The position numbers were made by a program, and so were the translations under genes. DNA of 64,000 bases, taken from assembly GCF_019890675.1 (NCBI RefSeq), contig NZ_JAIOAA010000015.1:1-64000 (forward strand), in the 5' to 3' direction. Origin of the DNA: Micromonospora sp. PLK6-60 (lineage in GTDB: Bacteria > Actinomycetota > Actinomycetes > Mycobacteriales > Micromonosporaceae). Under the pieces are notes generated by a model. The model was not told where the DNA came from. It saw only the letters and a program-made list of their open reading frames with translations, and did no database searches. Of this stretch, positions 48,228 to 57,261 are shown piece by piece. How positions within the stretch are numbered: position 1 is the first letter of the stretch; the number at the start of each line of letters is the position of its first letter.

Positions 48228-50285
48228 TTGACCGCACAGCCTGAGACCCTGTATGGGGCCGACGACCTGACCCACCTGGAGGGCCTCGACGCCGTCCGGA
48301 AGCGCCCGGGCATGTACATCGGCTCCACCGACAGCCGTGGCGTGGGTCACCTCGTCAACGAGATCCTCGACAACTCCACCGACGAGGGTGTCGCCGGTCA
48401 CGCCCGCAAGGTCGAGGTGATTCTGCACGCCGACGGCTCGGTGCAGGTCGACGACGACGGCCGCGGCATCCCGACCGACGTGCACGCCAAGTCCGGCATC
48501 TCCGGCGTCGAGCTGGTGCTCACCCGGCTGCACGCTGGTGGCAAGTTCGGCGGCTCGGGCTACAAGACCTCCGGCGGCCTGCACGGCGTGGGCGCCTCCG
48601 CGGTCAACGCCCTCTCCCGCCGGTTCGACGTGACGGTCCGCCGGGGCGGCAAGATCCACGCGATGTCGTTCCGGCACGGCGTGCCCGGAATCTTCGCCGG
48701 CGACGGCCCCGACGCGCCCTTCACCCCCGGCCCGGGCCTGCAGATCGTCGGCGCGATGAAGCGCGGCCAGCGCACCGGCACCTCCATCCGCTACTGGCAC
48801 GACGCCCGCTACTTCGAGACCGGCGCGGCGCTCGACGTCGCCGCCGTGCGGATGAAGCTGCGCAACACCGCCTTCCTGGTGCCCGGCGTCGACTACCGGC
48901 TGCGCGACGAGACCACCGAGGAGCCGGCCGAGGAGCGGTTCCACTTTCCCGACGGCCTCACCGACATGGTCGAGTTCCTCGCCCCGGCCGGCGACCGGCC
49001 GGTCTCCGGCACCCTGCTGGTCACCGGCGAGGGCACCTACCGGGAGAACGCCGCTGACGCCAACGGCGTCATGCAGTCCAACGTGCAGCGCCGGGCCGAG
49101 GTCGAGATCGCGCTGCGTTGGGGCACCGGCTACGAGCGCACCGTCGAGTGCTTCACCAACACCATCCGCAACGCGCACGGCGGCACCCACCGCAAGGGCT
49201 TCGAGCGGGCCCTGGTCCGCACCCTCGCCGAGGCCGCCCGCAACGCCCGCGGCCTGCTCAAGCCCAAGGAGGACGCGCCCACCCTGGACGACGTCCTGGA
49301 GGGCATGACCGCCGTGGTGCACGTGCGCATCCCCGAGCCGCAGTTCACCTCGCAGACCAAGGACGAGCTCTCCACGGCCGGCATCACGAAGGTGGTGCAG
49401 GGCCTGGTCGAGCAGCACCTCAAGGGGTGGCTGGAGGACCGGCGGACCAAGGCCGAGGCCCGTACGGTGCTGCAGAAGATCGTCGACGCGGCCCGGGTCC
49501 GGCTCACCCAGAAGCAGCAGAAGGACGCCGCCCGGCGCAAGACCGCCCTGGAGGGCGCGGCGATGCCGGCCAAGCTGGTCGACTGCCGGGCCACCGGGGT
49601 GGAGCGCAGCGAGCTGTTCATCGTGGAGGGCGACAGCGCGCTGGGGACGAGCCGCATGGCGCGTTCGTCCGAATATCAGGCGCTTCTTCCCATCCGGGGC
49701 AAGATCCTCAACGTGCAGAAGGCCAACCTCCAGCAGGTCCTCGACAACGCCGAGTGCGCGGCGATCGTGCAGGTGCTGGGGGCGGGCTCGGGGCGTACGT
49801 TCGATCTCTCCGCCATGCGTTACGGCCGGGTGCTGATCATGGCCGACGCGGACGTCGACGGCGCGCACATCCGTACCCTGCTCATCACGCTCTTCGCCCG
49901 GTACATGCGACCGCTGATCGAGGCCGGCCGGCTCTACGCCGCGATGCCGCCCCTGCACAAGATCACCACCAAGGGGCGCAGCCCGCAGACCATCTACACC
50001 TACACCCAGGCCGAGATGGAGGCGACGGTCCGCAAGCTGGAGAAGGCCGGCAAGCAGATCGTCACCCCGATCCCACGGTTCAAGGGCCTCGGCGAGATGG
50101 ACGCCGACGAGCTCTGGGAGACCACCATGAACCCGGCCACCCGGGCGGTCCGCCGGATCACCCTCGACGACGTCGAGGCCGCCGAGCGGATCCTCGAACT
50201 GCTGATGGGGGAGAAGGTCGAACCCCGCCGCAACTGGCTCATCGACTCGGCCGACCGGGTCGACCGCGACGCCATCGACGCCTGA
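48228..50285 (+). CDS. parE: DNA topoisomerase IV subunit B (GyrB/ParE-type)
   Basis: A protein of 685 aa with a TTG start. The GHKL ATPase has GLDAVRKRPGMYIG, LVNEILDNSTDEG, DDDGRGIP and the SGGLHGVGAS lid. The transducer domain follows. The TOPRIM part has FIVEGDSALGTSRMAR, LPIRGKILNVQKA and the metal-binding acids in IMADADVDGAHI. The EGDSALG variant differs from the EGDSAGG of canonical GyrB and fits the second type II enzyme found in streptomycetes and relatives. With the next gene it makes a heterotetramer that unlinks DNA using ATP. Confidence 0.9.
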   Translation: MTAQPETLYGADDLTHLEGLDAVRKRPGMYIGSTDSRGVGHLVNEILDNSTDEGVAGHARKVEVILHADGSVQVDDDGRGIPTDVHAKSGISGVELVLTRLHAGGKFGGSGYKTSGGLHGVGASAVNALSRRFDVTVRRGGKIHAMSFRHGVPGIFAGDGPDAPFTPGPGLQIVGAMKRGQRTGTSIRYWHDARYFETGAALDVAAVRMKLRNTAFLVPGVDYRLRDETTEEPAEERFHFPDGLTDMVEFLAPAGDRPVSGTLLVTGEGTYRENAADANGVMQSNVQRRAEVEIALRWGTGYERTVECFTNTIRNAHGGTHRKGFERALVRTLAEAARNARGLLKPKEDAPTLDDVLEGMTAVVHVRIPEPQFTSQTKDELSTAGITKVVQGLVEQHLKGWLEDRRTKAEARTVLQKIVDAARVRLTQKQQKDAARRKTALEGAAMPAKLVDCRATGVERSELFIVEGDSALGTSRMARSSEYQALLPIRGKILNVQKANLQQVLDNAECAAIVQVLGAGSGRTFDLSAMRYGRVLIMADADVDGAHIRTLLITLFARYMRPLIEAGRLYAAMPPLHKITTKGRSPQTIYTYTQAEMEATVRKLEKAGKQIVTPIPRFKGLGEMDADELWETTMNPATRAVRRITLDDVEAAERILELLMGEKVEPRRNWLIDSADRVDRDAIDA

Positions 50286-50318
50286 GACACCGGGTTCTTC
50301 CGAAGGGAAAGCTGAACC

Positions 50319-52805
50319 ATGGCACGCCGCAAGGACGACCGCGCCAAGGCGGACCTCTCCGCCTTCGACCAGGCCGGCGCGCGGGTCTTCGACAACCCGC
50401 TGGTCACCGAGGTCTCCGACTCCTACCTGGAGTACGCCTTCTCGGTCATCCACTCCCGCGCCCTGCCCGACGCCCGGGACGGGCTCAAGCCGGTGCACCG
50501 GCGCATCCTCTGGTCGATGCACGAGCAGGGCCACCGCCCCGACCGGGGCCACGTGAAGTCGGCCCGGATCGTCGGCGACGTGATGGGTAAATACCACCCG
50601 CACGGCGACGCGGCGATCTACGACGCGATGGTGCGGCTGGCGCAGGACTTCTCGCTCAACGCCCCGCTCATCGACGGGCACGGAAACTTTGGTTCCCCAG
50701 ACGACGGACCGGCAGCCGCAAGATATACGGAAGCGCGAATGTCGCGCGAGGCGATGCTGCTCGTCGGTGAGCTGGGCGAGGACACCGTCGACGTCGAGCC
50801 CAACTACGACGGTTCGCTGACCCAGCCGACCGTGCTGCCCGCCGCCTTCCCCAACCTGCTGGTCAACGGCGCGTCCGGGATCGCGGTCGGGATGGCCACC
50901 AACATGATCCCGCACAACCTGGGCGAGGTGGTCCAGGCTGCCCGCTGGCTGATCAACCACCCGGACGCCACGCTGGACAGGCTGATGGAGTTCGTCCCCG
51001 GCCCCGACCTGCCCACCGGCGGGCTGCTGCTCGGCCTGGACGAGGTGCGCCGGGCGTACGAGACCGGGCGCGGCGTGGTGCGGATGCGCGGCAAGGTGGA
51101 GATCGGCCCGCTGGAGGGCAGCCGGGGCCGGCAGGCGATCACCGTGGTCGAGCTGCCGTACGGGGTCGGCGCGGAGAAGGTCATCGCGGCGATCACCAAC
51201 GAGGTCACCAAGACCAAGCGGCTCACCGGCATCGCCGACGTCAAGGACCTCACCGACCGGGAGAACGGCACCCGGCTGGTCGTCGAGTGCAAGGTCGGGG
51301 TCAACCCGCAGGCGCTGCTCGCCGACCTCTACCGGCTCACCCCGCTGGAGCAGTCCTTCGGCGTGAACAACCTGGTCCTGGTCGACGGGCAGCCGCAGAC
51401 GCTGGGGCTCAAGGCGCTGCTGGAGGTCTTCCTCGCCCACCGGTACGAGGTGGTCACCCGGCGCAGCTCCTACCGCCGGCGCAAGCGCGAGGAGCGGCTG
51501 CACCTGGTCGACGGCCTGCTGATCGCCCTGCTCGACATCGACCGGGTGGTCAAGCTGATCCGGGCCAGCGAGGACGCCCAGGCCGCCAAGGACGGCCTGA
51601 TGCAGAAATTCAAGCTCTCCGAGATCCAGGCGACCTACATCCTGGACACCCCGCTGCGCCGGCTGACCAAGTACGACCGGCTGGAGCTGGAGGCCGAGCA
51701 GGAGAAGCTGCGCGGTGAGATCGCCGAGCTGTCGAAGATCCTCGACGACGACAAGGTGCTCAAGAAGGTGGTCTCCGACGAGCTGGCCGCCGTGGTCAAG
51801 CAGTTCGGTGCCGAGCGGCGCACCACGCTTGTCGACGGCGACCTGAAGGAGGTCCTCGCGGCCTCGGTGCCGGCCGGCCCGCTGGAGGTCGCCGACGACC
51901 CCTGCCAGGTGATCCTCTCGGCCACCGGGCTGGTCGCCCGGACCGCGGCCGAGTCGGAGGAGGCCGTCGAGGGGCGCCGGCGCAGCGGCCGGGTCAAGCA
52001 CGACACGGTACGCGCCATGGTGCACTCCACCGCCCGGGGCCGGGTGCTGCTGGTGACCAGCGCCGGCCGGGCGTTCAAGATCGACGTGCTGCCGCTGCCG
52101 GTGCTGCCCGAGCAGTCCGGCACGGTGTCGCTGCGCGGCGGCATGTCCGCCGCCGAACTGGCGCCGCTGGAGCCGGGGGAGACGGTGGTCGGCCTGGCCC
52201 CGCTCGGCCCCACGGCGCAGGGGTCGCCGGGCCTGGCCCTGGGCACCCGGCAGGGCGTGGTCAAGGTCTGCGCCCCGGAGTGGCCGGTCCGCTCCGACGA
52301 GTTCGAGGTGATCTCGCTGCGCGAGGGCGACGAGGTGGTCGGGGCGAGCTGGCTCGCCGACGGTAAGGAGACCCTGGCGTTCGTCTCCTCCGAGGCGTCG
52401 TTGCTGCGCTTCGCCGCGTCGCTGGTCCGGCCGCAGGGCCTCAAGGGCGGCGGCATGGCCGGCATCAACCTGCCGGGCGACGCCCGGGTGATGTTCTTCG
52501 GCGCGATCCGCACCGACGACCCGGGGCACGGCGAGCCGATGGTGGTCACCTCCACCGGCGCCACGGTCAAGGTGACCCCGTTCGCGGCGTACCCGGCGAA
52601 GGGCCGGGCGACCGGCGGCGTACGCGCCCAGCGTTTCCTCAAGGGCGAGGTGGACCTGACGGCGGCCTGGGTGGGCCCGCGCCCGGTCGCCGCCACCGGG
52701 ACCGGCGAGCCGGTGGAGCTGCCCCCGGCGGATCCCCGCCGCGACGGCTCCGGCTTCGCCGTGATGCTCGGCCCCACCGTCATCGGCCACCACATCGAAC
52801 GCTGA
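50319..52805 (+). CDS. parC: DNA topoisomerase IV subunit A (GyrA/ParC-type)
   Basis: A protein of 828 aa. The winged helix-tower core has DGLKPVHRRILWSM, GKYHPHGDAAIYDAMVRLAQDF and the active-site Tyr in AARYTEARMS, which forms the covalent bond with DNA. SGIAVGMATNMIPHNL follows. The C-terminal region (about 500-828) is propeller-like, but no QRRGGRG-type GyrA box is visible; this favours a decatenating topoisomerase IV over gyrase. It starts 33 bases after the B subunit with a GAAGGGAAAG site, so the pair is one operon. Confidence 0.9.
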   Translation: MARRKDDRAKADLSAFDQAGARVFDNPLVTEVSDSYLEYAFSVIHSRALPDARDGLKPVHRRILWSMHEQGHRPDRGHVKSARIVGDVMGKYHPHGDAAIYDAMVRLAQDFSLNAPLIDGHGNFGSPDDGPAAARYTEARMSREAMLLVGELGEDTVDVEPNYDGSLTQPTVLPAAFPNLLVNGASGIAVGMATNMIPHNLGEVVQAARWLINHPDATLDRLMEFVPGPDLPTGGLLLGLDEVRRAYETGRGVVRMRGKVEIGPLEGSRGRQAITVVELPYGVGAEKVIAAITNEVTKTKRLTGIADVKDLTDRENGTRLVVECKVGVNPQALLADLYRLTPLEQSFGVNNLVLVDGQPQTLGLKALLEVFLAHRYEVVTRRSSYRRRKREERLHLVDGLLIALLDIDRVVKLIRASEDAQAAKDGLMQKFKLSEIQATYILDTPLRRLTKYDRLELEAEQEKLRGEIAELSKILDDDKVLKKVVSDELAAVVKQFGAERRTTLVDGDLKEVLAASVPAGPLEVADDPCQVILSATGLVARTAAESEEAVEGRRRSGRVKHDTVRAMVHSTARGRVLLVTSAGRAFKIDVLPLPVLPEQSGTVSLRGGMSAAELAPLEPGETVVGLAPLGPTAQGSPGLALGTRQGVVKVCAPEWPVRSDEFEVISLREGDEVVGASWLADGKETLAFVSSEASLLRFAASLVRPQGLKGGGMAGINLPGDARVMFFGAIRTDDPGHGEPMVVTSTGATVKVTPFAAYPAKGRATGGVRAQRFLKGEVDLTAAWVGPRPVAATGTGEPVELPPADPRRDGSGFAVMLGPTVIGHHIER

Positions 52806-52818
52806 CCCCTGCTCCACC

Positions 52819-52852
52819 CAGGGGCCCCGCGGCGGTGACCGCGGGGCCCCTG
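52819..52852 (+). terminator. terminator of the topoisomerase IV operon
   Basis: CAGGGGCCCCGCGG (52819-52832) pairs with CCGCGGGGCCCCTG (52839-52852). Confidence 0.8.
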
Positions 52853-52865
52853 CCATTCCCACCGC

Positions 52866-53036
52866 AACGTGCGGCATGTGGGCGTGTCCAGGGCTGGGAT
52901 TGCCGCGATGTGCGGCATGTCGGGCGTGTCCCAGGTGGGGGACGCGCTGTGGGCGTGTCCCAGGTGGGGGACGCGCTGTGGGCGTGCCCCGGGCCGGGGA
53001 GGCCGCGATGTGCGGCGTGCCCCGGGCCGGGGTCGG
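52866..53036. repeat. GTGCGGCATGT-type repeats with a perfect 29-bp tandem duplication
   Basis: GATGTGCGGCATGTCGGGCG and relatives recur across this block (52868, 52908, about 53008). A 29-bp unit starting GGGCGTGTCCCAGG at 52922-52950 is repeated without change at 52951-52979. It lies between convergent genes. The core resembles the repeat families at 32.95 and 58.1 kb. Confidence 0.8.
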
Positions 53037-53038
53037 GG

Positions 53039-54382
53039 TCAGAGTTCGGGTTCGGGGCCCGGGCGGGAGTCGGGGGTGGTGCGGCGGAGGCGGGCGATCA
53101 GGCGCATGCCGTGGTAGATGAGCAGGGCGGCGGCCGTGCCGAGGGCGATGCCGTTGAAGGAGAGGTCGCCGGCGGTGAGGGTGTAGTTTGCCGCGCCGAT
53201 GATGACCGCGACCGCGGCGGTCAGCAGGTTCACCGGGTCGTGGAAGTCGACCCGGGCCTCGATCCAGATCCGGGCGCCGAGGATGGCGATCAGGCCGTAC
53301 AGCGCGGTGGTGGCGCCGCCGAGCACCCCGGCCGGCACGGTCTGGATCAGCGCGCCGAACTTCGGGCTCAGCCCGAGCAGCACCGCCGCCGCCCCGGCCA
53401 CCCAGTACGCCGCCGTGGAATACACCCGGGTCGCCGCCATCACGCCGATGTTCTCCGCGTACGTGGTGGTGCCGGAGCCGCCGCCCGCGCCGGCGAGCAT
53501 GGTGGCCACGCCGTCGCCGAGGAACGCCCGGCCCATGTCCTTGTCGAGGTTGCGGCCGGTCATCGCGGCGACCGCCTTGACGTGCCCGGCGTTCTCCGCG
53601 ATCAGCACCAGGATGACCGGGATCACCAGCACGATCGCGCGCCACTCGAAGCTGGGCGCGTGGAACTGGGGCAGGCCCACCCAGGCCGCCTGCTTCAGCC
53701 CGTCGACCGCCGTGGGGTCGAGCTGGCCGAGCAGCGCGGCGAGGAGCCAGCCCACCACCACCCCGAGCAGGATGGACAGCCGGGCCAGGAAGCCGCGGAA
53801 CACGACGGTGGCGAGCAGGATCGCGGCCAGGGTGACCACCGCGATCAGCGGCTGCGCCTTCACCCCGCCGCTGCCGCCGCCGTCCCAGGCCACCGGGGCC
53901 AGGTTCAGGCCGATCAGCGCCACGATCGCGCCGGTGACCACCGGGGGCATCAGCGCGTCGATCCACCGGGCGCCGGCGAGCTGCACCACCAGGCCGACCG
54001 CCGCCAGGGCGACGCCGGCCACCAGGATGCCGCCGAGCGCCGGGCCGAGGTCGCCGCCGGACTTCGCGGCCAGCACCGGGGCGATGAAGGCGAACGACGA
54101 GCCGAGGTACGACGGCAGCCGGTTGCCGGTGATCAGCAGGAAGAGCAGCGTGCCGATGCCGGAGAAGAAGAGCGTGGTGGCCGGCGGGAAGCCGGTGATC
54201 AGCGGGACGGTGAAGGTGGCGCCGAACATGGCCACCACGTGTTGCACGCCGACGCCGACGGTCCGGGGCCAGGAGAGCCGCTCGCCGGGGTGCACCACGT
54301 CGCCGGGGCGGATGGACCGGCCGTCGCCGTGCACGGTCCAGGGTGACCAGCGGGATCGCGGCTCGGTGGGGGTCTGGGTCAT
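53039..54382 (-). CDS. NCS2-family uracil/xanthine permease
   Basis: A protein of 447 aa with 12-14 hydrophobic segments. The N-terminal VGVGVQHVVAMFGATFTVPLI and LPSYLGSSFAFIAP belong to the family, as do LVLIAENAGHVKAVAAMTG (with the substrate-binding Glu/Asn region) and the Gly-rich AGAGGGSGTTTYAENIGVMAATRVYS. NCS2 carriers take up uracil or purine bases with protons. The first 25 residues are polar and cytoplasmic. It stands alone, so substrate choice cannot be settled by context. Confidence 0.92.
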   Translation of the reverse strand: MTQTPTEPRSRWSPWTVHGDGRSIRPGDVVHPGERLSWPRTVGVGVQHVVAMFGATFTVPLITGFPPATTLFFSGIGTLLFLLITGNRLPSYLGSSFAFIAPVLAAKSGGDLGPALGGILVAGVALAAVGLVVQLAGARWIDALMPPVVTGAIVALIGLNLAPVAWDGGGSGGVKAQPLIAVVTLAAILLATVVFRGFLARLSILLGVVVGWLLAALLGQLDPTAVDGLKQAAWVGLPQFHAPSFEWRAIVLVIPVILVLIAENAGHVKAVAAMTGRNLDKDMGRAFLGDGVATMLAGAGGGSGTTTYAENIGVMAATRVYSTAAYWVAGAAAVLLGLSPKFGALIQTVPAGVLGGATTALYGLIAILGARIWIEARVDFHDPVNLLTAAVAVIIGAANYTLTAGDLSFNGIALGTAAALLIYHGMRLIARLRRTTPDSRPGPEPEL

Positions 54383-54484
54383 GGCGCGCCCTTCGCTCGT
54401 CGGCGGACGGGGGCGAGATCGACCCTGAGAGTTGTTTCTAGCACGCCCGTGTTTCGCCGCGGTGACCCGGCCGCCGGCCGGTCC

Positions 54485-54538
54485 GGCCAGGACGGGAGGG
54501 GCGGCCAGAACGGGAGGGGCGGCCAGGACGGGAGGGGC
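54485..54538. repeat. three tandem 18-bp repeats
   Basis: Three consecutive copies of GGCCAGGACGGGAGGGGC (the middle one with one base changed) lie between the permease start and the alkB stop; a degenerate fourth begins at 54539. The unit length is a multiple of three, but no gene covers it. Confidence 0.85.
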
Positions 54539-54540
54539 GG

Positions 54541-55173
54541 TCAGGCCACGCCGGCGGGGCGGAACTGCACGCTGACCCGCGGTCCCACCGGGCGGGCCGT
54601 CTTGGGCACGGCGTGCTCCCAGGTGCGCTGGCAGGAGCCGCCCATCACCACCAGGTCACCGTGCCCGAGGGGGAAACGCAGCCCGGGGCCGCCGCCGCGC
54701 GGGCGCAGCAGCAGCGGCCGGGGCGAGCCGAAGGAGACGATGGCGACGATGGTGTCCTGGTGCGCGGAGCGGCCGAGCGTGTCGCCGTGCCAGGCCACGC
54801 TGTCCCGCCCGTCGCGGTAGAGGCACATCCCGGCGGTGACGAACGGCTCGCCCAGCTCGGGGGCGTAGTGCGCGGTCAGCGCCGCCCGGGCGGCGGTCAG
54901 CACCGGGTGCGGCAGCGGGCGGTGGCCGGCGTACCAGCAGAGCAGCCGGGGTACGTCCACCTCGGCGTCATACATGGTGCGCCGCTCGGCGCGCCACGGC
55001 ACCTCGTGCAGCAGGGTGTCGAAGACCTGGTCGGAGCCGTGCACCCAGCCGGGCAGGTGGTCGACCCAGGCGCCTCGGGTCAGCTCGTGCCGGCGCACCC
55101 GTCCGGCGAGCGCGCCGAGGGCGGGCTGGTCCTGCAGATCCAGCATCGACGGCTGGTAGGCGGCGTCGGGCAC
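54541..55173 (-). CDS. alkB: AlkB-type alpha-ketoglutarate/iron dioxygenase
   Basis: A protein of 210 aa. Iron ligands are His129 and Asp131 in VAWHGD and His187 in TWEHAVP; the oxoglutarate-binding arginines are in PRVSVQFR (199 and 205). The lid region has YDAEVDVPRLLCWYAG. The family removes alkyl groups from damaged DNA or RNA bases by oxidation. The GTG start lies six bases after a TAGGAT box, so it is leaderless. It is divergent from the acyltransferase. Confidence 0.9.
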   Translation of the reverse strand: MPDAAYQPSMLDLQDQPALGALAGRVRRHELTRGAWVDHLPGWVHGSDQVFDTLLHEVPWRAERRTMYDAEVDVPRLLCWYAGHRPLPHPVLTAARAALTAHYAPELGEPFVTAGMCLYRDGRDSVAWHGDTLGRSAHQDTIVAIVSFGSPRPLLLRPRGGGPGLRFPLGHGDLVVMGGSCQRTWEHAVPKTARPVGPRVSVQFRPAGVA

Positions 55174-55179
55174 CCGCCG

Positions 55180-55185
55180 ATCCTA
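55180..55185 (-). promoter_or_regulatory. -10 box of the alkB gene
   Basis: Minus-strand TAGGAT, six bases before the GTG at 55173; leaderless arrangement. Confidence 0.55.
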
Positions 55186-55287
55186 ACCCGGATCGAACAG
55201 GCGTACGACTCGGGGCGGGTGGGGTGGGACGCCGACGGCCGCGGGTAGGGTGCCCGGGACCGGCGCCGCGATCGGGAGGAGAGTCAG

Positions 55288-55330
55288 TTGTCGGGGTTCC
55301 ACCGCAGCAGCGCCGGGTCCGTGGCGTGAC
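55288..55330 (+). other. short upstream reading frame with a strong ribosome site
   Basis: GGGAGGAGAG precedes a TTG at 55288 that opens a 13-codon frame (MSGFHRSSAGSVA, partly Ser-rich). It ends in TGA at 55328-55330 and overlaps the GTG at 55326 of the acyltransferase frame (GTGA). It may be a leader peptide that couples translation, or the remains of a longer N-terminus after a frameshift. Confidence 0.4.
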
Positions 55331-56615
55331 CGCCGCGCCCACCGTCGTCGGCCCGCCCGCCGCCGACCGGCCGAGCCGGTTGCCGTCACTGACCGGGTTG
55401 CGCTGGATCGCCGCGCTGCTGGTGTACGGCTACCACGTCGGCACGATGGGCATCGTGGCCGATCCGGCGCTCAAGCCGGTGGTGGACAAGACCTTCGCGC
55501 TCGGCCTGTCCGGGGTGGAGTTCTTCTTCGTGCTCAGCGGCTTCGTGCTGGTCTGGTCGGCGCGCACGGGGGAGCGGCGGCGGGACTTCTGGCGCCGCCG
55601 GCTCGCCAAGATCTATCCGAACCACCTGGTGACCTGGGCCGCCGCGCTGCTGATCGCGTTCTGCTTCGCCGACCCGTTCAATCTCCAGGCCACCGTGGAG
55701 AACCTGCTGCTGGTGCAGGCCTGGGATCCGACCCCGGGCCACTTCTACAGCGTCAACAACGTGAGCTGGTCGCTCTCCTGCGAGCTGTTCTTCTATCTCA
55801 GCCTGCCGTTCGCGCTGCCGCTGCTGCGGCGCATGTCCCCGGCCGCGCTGTGGGCCGTGGTCGTCGCGGTGCCGCTGCTGATCATCGCGCTCTGGCCGGC
55901 CCAGCAGCTGGTGCCCGAGGCGGACCGCTGGTGGTTCACCCAGATCTTCCCGCTCGTCCGCTCGCTGGAGTTCTGGCTGGGCGTGGCGGCCGCCGAGCTG
56001 CTGCGCCGGGGCCGGTGGCGGGGGCCGGGGCTGCCCGCGGCCATCGTGCTCTTCGTGCTGACCTGGCTGGTCGCCGCCGTGTGGATCCGCGCCGAACTGT
56101 GGGCCGGCCTGATGGCCGCCGTCTACGTCGTGGTGATCGCCGCGGCCGCCCGGGCCGACGTGCAGGGCCGGCGTACCCCGTGGCGGGGCCGGCGGATGCG
56201 CTGGCTCGGCGAGGTCTCGTTCGCCTTCTACCTGGTGCACGTGCTGGTGATGGTGACGGTCCTGCGGTTGACCGGCCATCGGGGGGAGGGGCTGCCCGGT
56301 TGGTGGGGCCCGGCCGCCGCGCTCGGCTTCCTGCTGCTGAACCTGCTCCTCGCCGGGCTGCTGCACCGCTGGGTGGAGACGCCGATGATGCGCCGGCTCG
56401 GCCCGCCGCGCCGGCCGCCGGTGCCCGCCCCGGCCGCCGGCACCCCAGCAGACCAGCCGGCCCCGACCGCCGGCACCCCGCCGGCCCCGACCGCCGGCAC
56501 CCCGGCCGACCGGCCGGACGCCGGCGATCGTGCCGGGTCGGCCGCCGCGCTGCCGCGACCGCGTTCCGGGGACGACCGACCGGTGACGTACGCCGGCCGG
56601 CGTGACCCGGGCTGA
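55326..56615 (+). CDS. OafA-type acyltransferase family membrane protein
   Basis: A protein of 429 aa from the GTG at 55326. The catalytic His lies in LTGLRWIAALLVYGYHVG, followed by FFFVLSGFVLVW and YPNHLVTWAAALL; about ten hydrophobic spans follow, with SWSLSCELFFYLSLP and FAFYLVHVLV near the end. The family O-acylates sugars, lipids or antibiotics at the membrane. The last 60 residues are a Pro/Ala/Thr-rich tail with repeats of the type PAPTAGTP. In-frame starts further up exist but have no ribosome site. Confidence 0.82.
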   Translation: MTAAPTVVGPPAADRPSRLPSLTGLRWIAALLVYGYHVGTMGIVADPALKPVVDKTFALGLSGVEFFFVLSGFVLVWSARTGERRRDFWRRRLAKIYPNHLVTWAAALLIAFCFADPFNLQATVENLLLVQAWDPTPGHFYSVNNVSWSLSCELFFYLSLPFALPLLRRMSPAALWAVVVAVPLLIIALWPAQQLVPEADRWWFTQIFPLVRSLEFWLGVAAAELLRRGRWRGPGLPAAIVLFVLTWLVAAVWIRAELWAGLMAAVYVVVIAAAARADVQGRRTPWRGRRMRWLGEVSFAFYLVHVLVMVTVLRLTGHRGEGLPGWWGPAAALGFLLLNLLLAGLLHRWVETPMMRRLGPPRRPPVPAPAAGTPADQPAPTAGTPPAPTAGTPADRPDAGDRAGSAAALPRPRSGDDRPVTYAGRRDPG

Positions 56616-56697
56616 CCTGGCGTCCACCCTGGTCAGTGCGGTGCGGCGTGCCGAGGGCGACACGCCGGGCGGCGATGCGGGCCGGTGCCGTCGGCGG

Positions 56698-56703
56698 TAA
56701 CGT
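56698..56703 (+). promoter_or_regulatory. -10 box of the small secreted-protein gene
   Basis: TAACGT ends six bases before the GTG at 56710; leaderless arrangement. Confidence 0.5.
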
Positions 56704-56709
56704 GGAGCC

Positions 56710-57132
56710 GTGCTTCCGGTCGCGCTCACCTGTCCCCTGTGGTGGGTGGCGCGTCGGACCTGGCGGCTGCTGACCAGCCTGGCGCTGGCGGTGGCGTTCT
56801 CCACGGGCGCCGTGTCGCCGGCCGTCGGCGCCTCCGCCGCCGTCGCGTCGCCCGCGGCCTCGATCGCTGCGGCCTCGATCGCCGCGCCCCTGGCCCTGGA
56901 TCGGCCGCCGACCCTCCGCACCGCCCTGACCGCCGCCGACCGGCCCGCCGTCGCCAGCCGGCCCGCCGCCGACCGGGACGGCCGCGACGTCGCGGCGTAC
57001 GCCGTGCCGGTGCACGCCGGGCGGCGCGCCGCCCCGGTCGCGCTGCACCCGCGGGTCTCCCCGGTGGCGCCGGCCGTGCCCGCCGGCCGGCCGGCCGCAG
57101 TGGCCGGCTCGCGTGGGCCGCCCGCGGCCTGA
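56710..57132 (+). CDS. small Ala-rich exported or membrane protein, unknown
   Basis: A protein of 140 aa. The N-terminus (WWVARRTWRLLTSLALAVAFSTGAVSPAVGA) has basic residues and a hydrophobic core, and is either a signal peptide or an anchor. The rest is Ala/Pro/Arg-rich and low in complexity. The TAACGT-N6-GTG arrangement is the main support for its being a gene. Function unknown. Confidence 0.5.
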   Translation: MLPVALTCPLWWVARRTWRLLTSLALAVAFSTGAVSPAVGASAAVASPAASIAAASIAAPLALDRPPTLRTALTAADRPAVASRPAADRDGRDVAAYAVPVHAGRRAAPVALHPRVSPVAPAVPAGRPAAVAGSRGPPAA

Positions 57133-57261
57133 TCCACCGGCGGGCCGGGCGCCCGCCCACCGCGTCCCTCGACCTGACTTCCCGCACCCCGCCCGCGACG
57201 GCTCCCGTCCCGGCGGGTGCGGATCCTCTCCACCGCGTTCCGCTTCCGCGAGGTGCCGCCG

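Noticed and set aside
48039..53966. A 1975-codon open frame on the minus strand across the topoisomerase genes
   Set aside because: It is antisense to two clearly recognised genes, has a composition set by their codons, no ribosome site and no family motif. High GC removes stop codons from the opposite frame.
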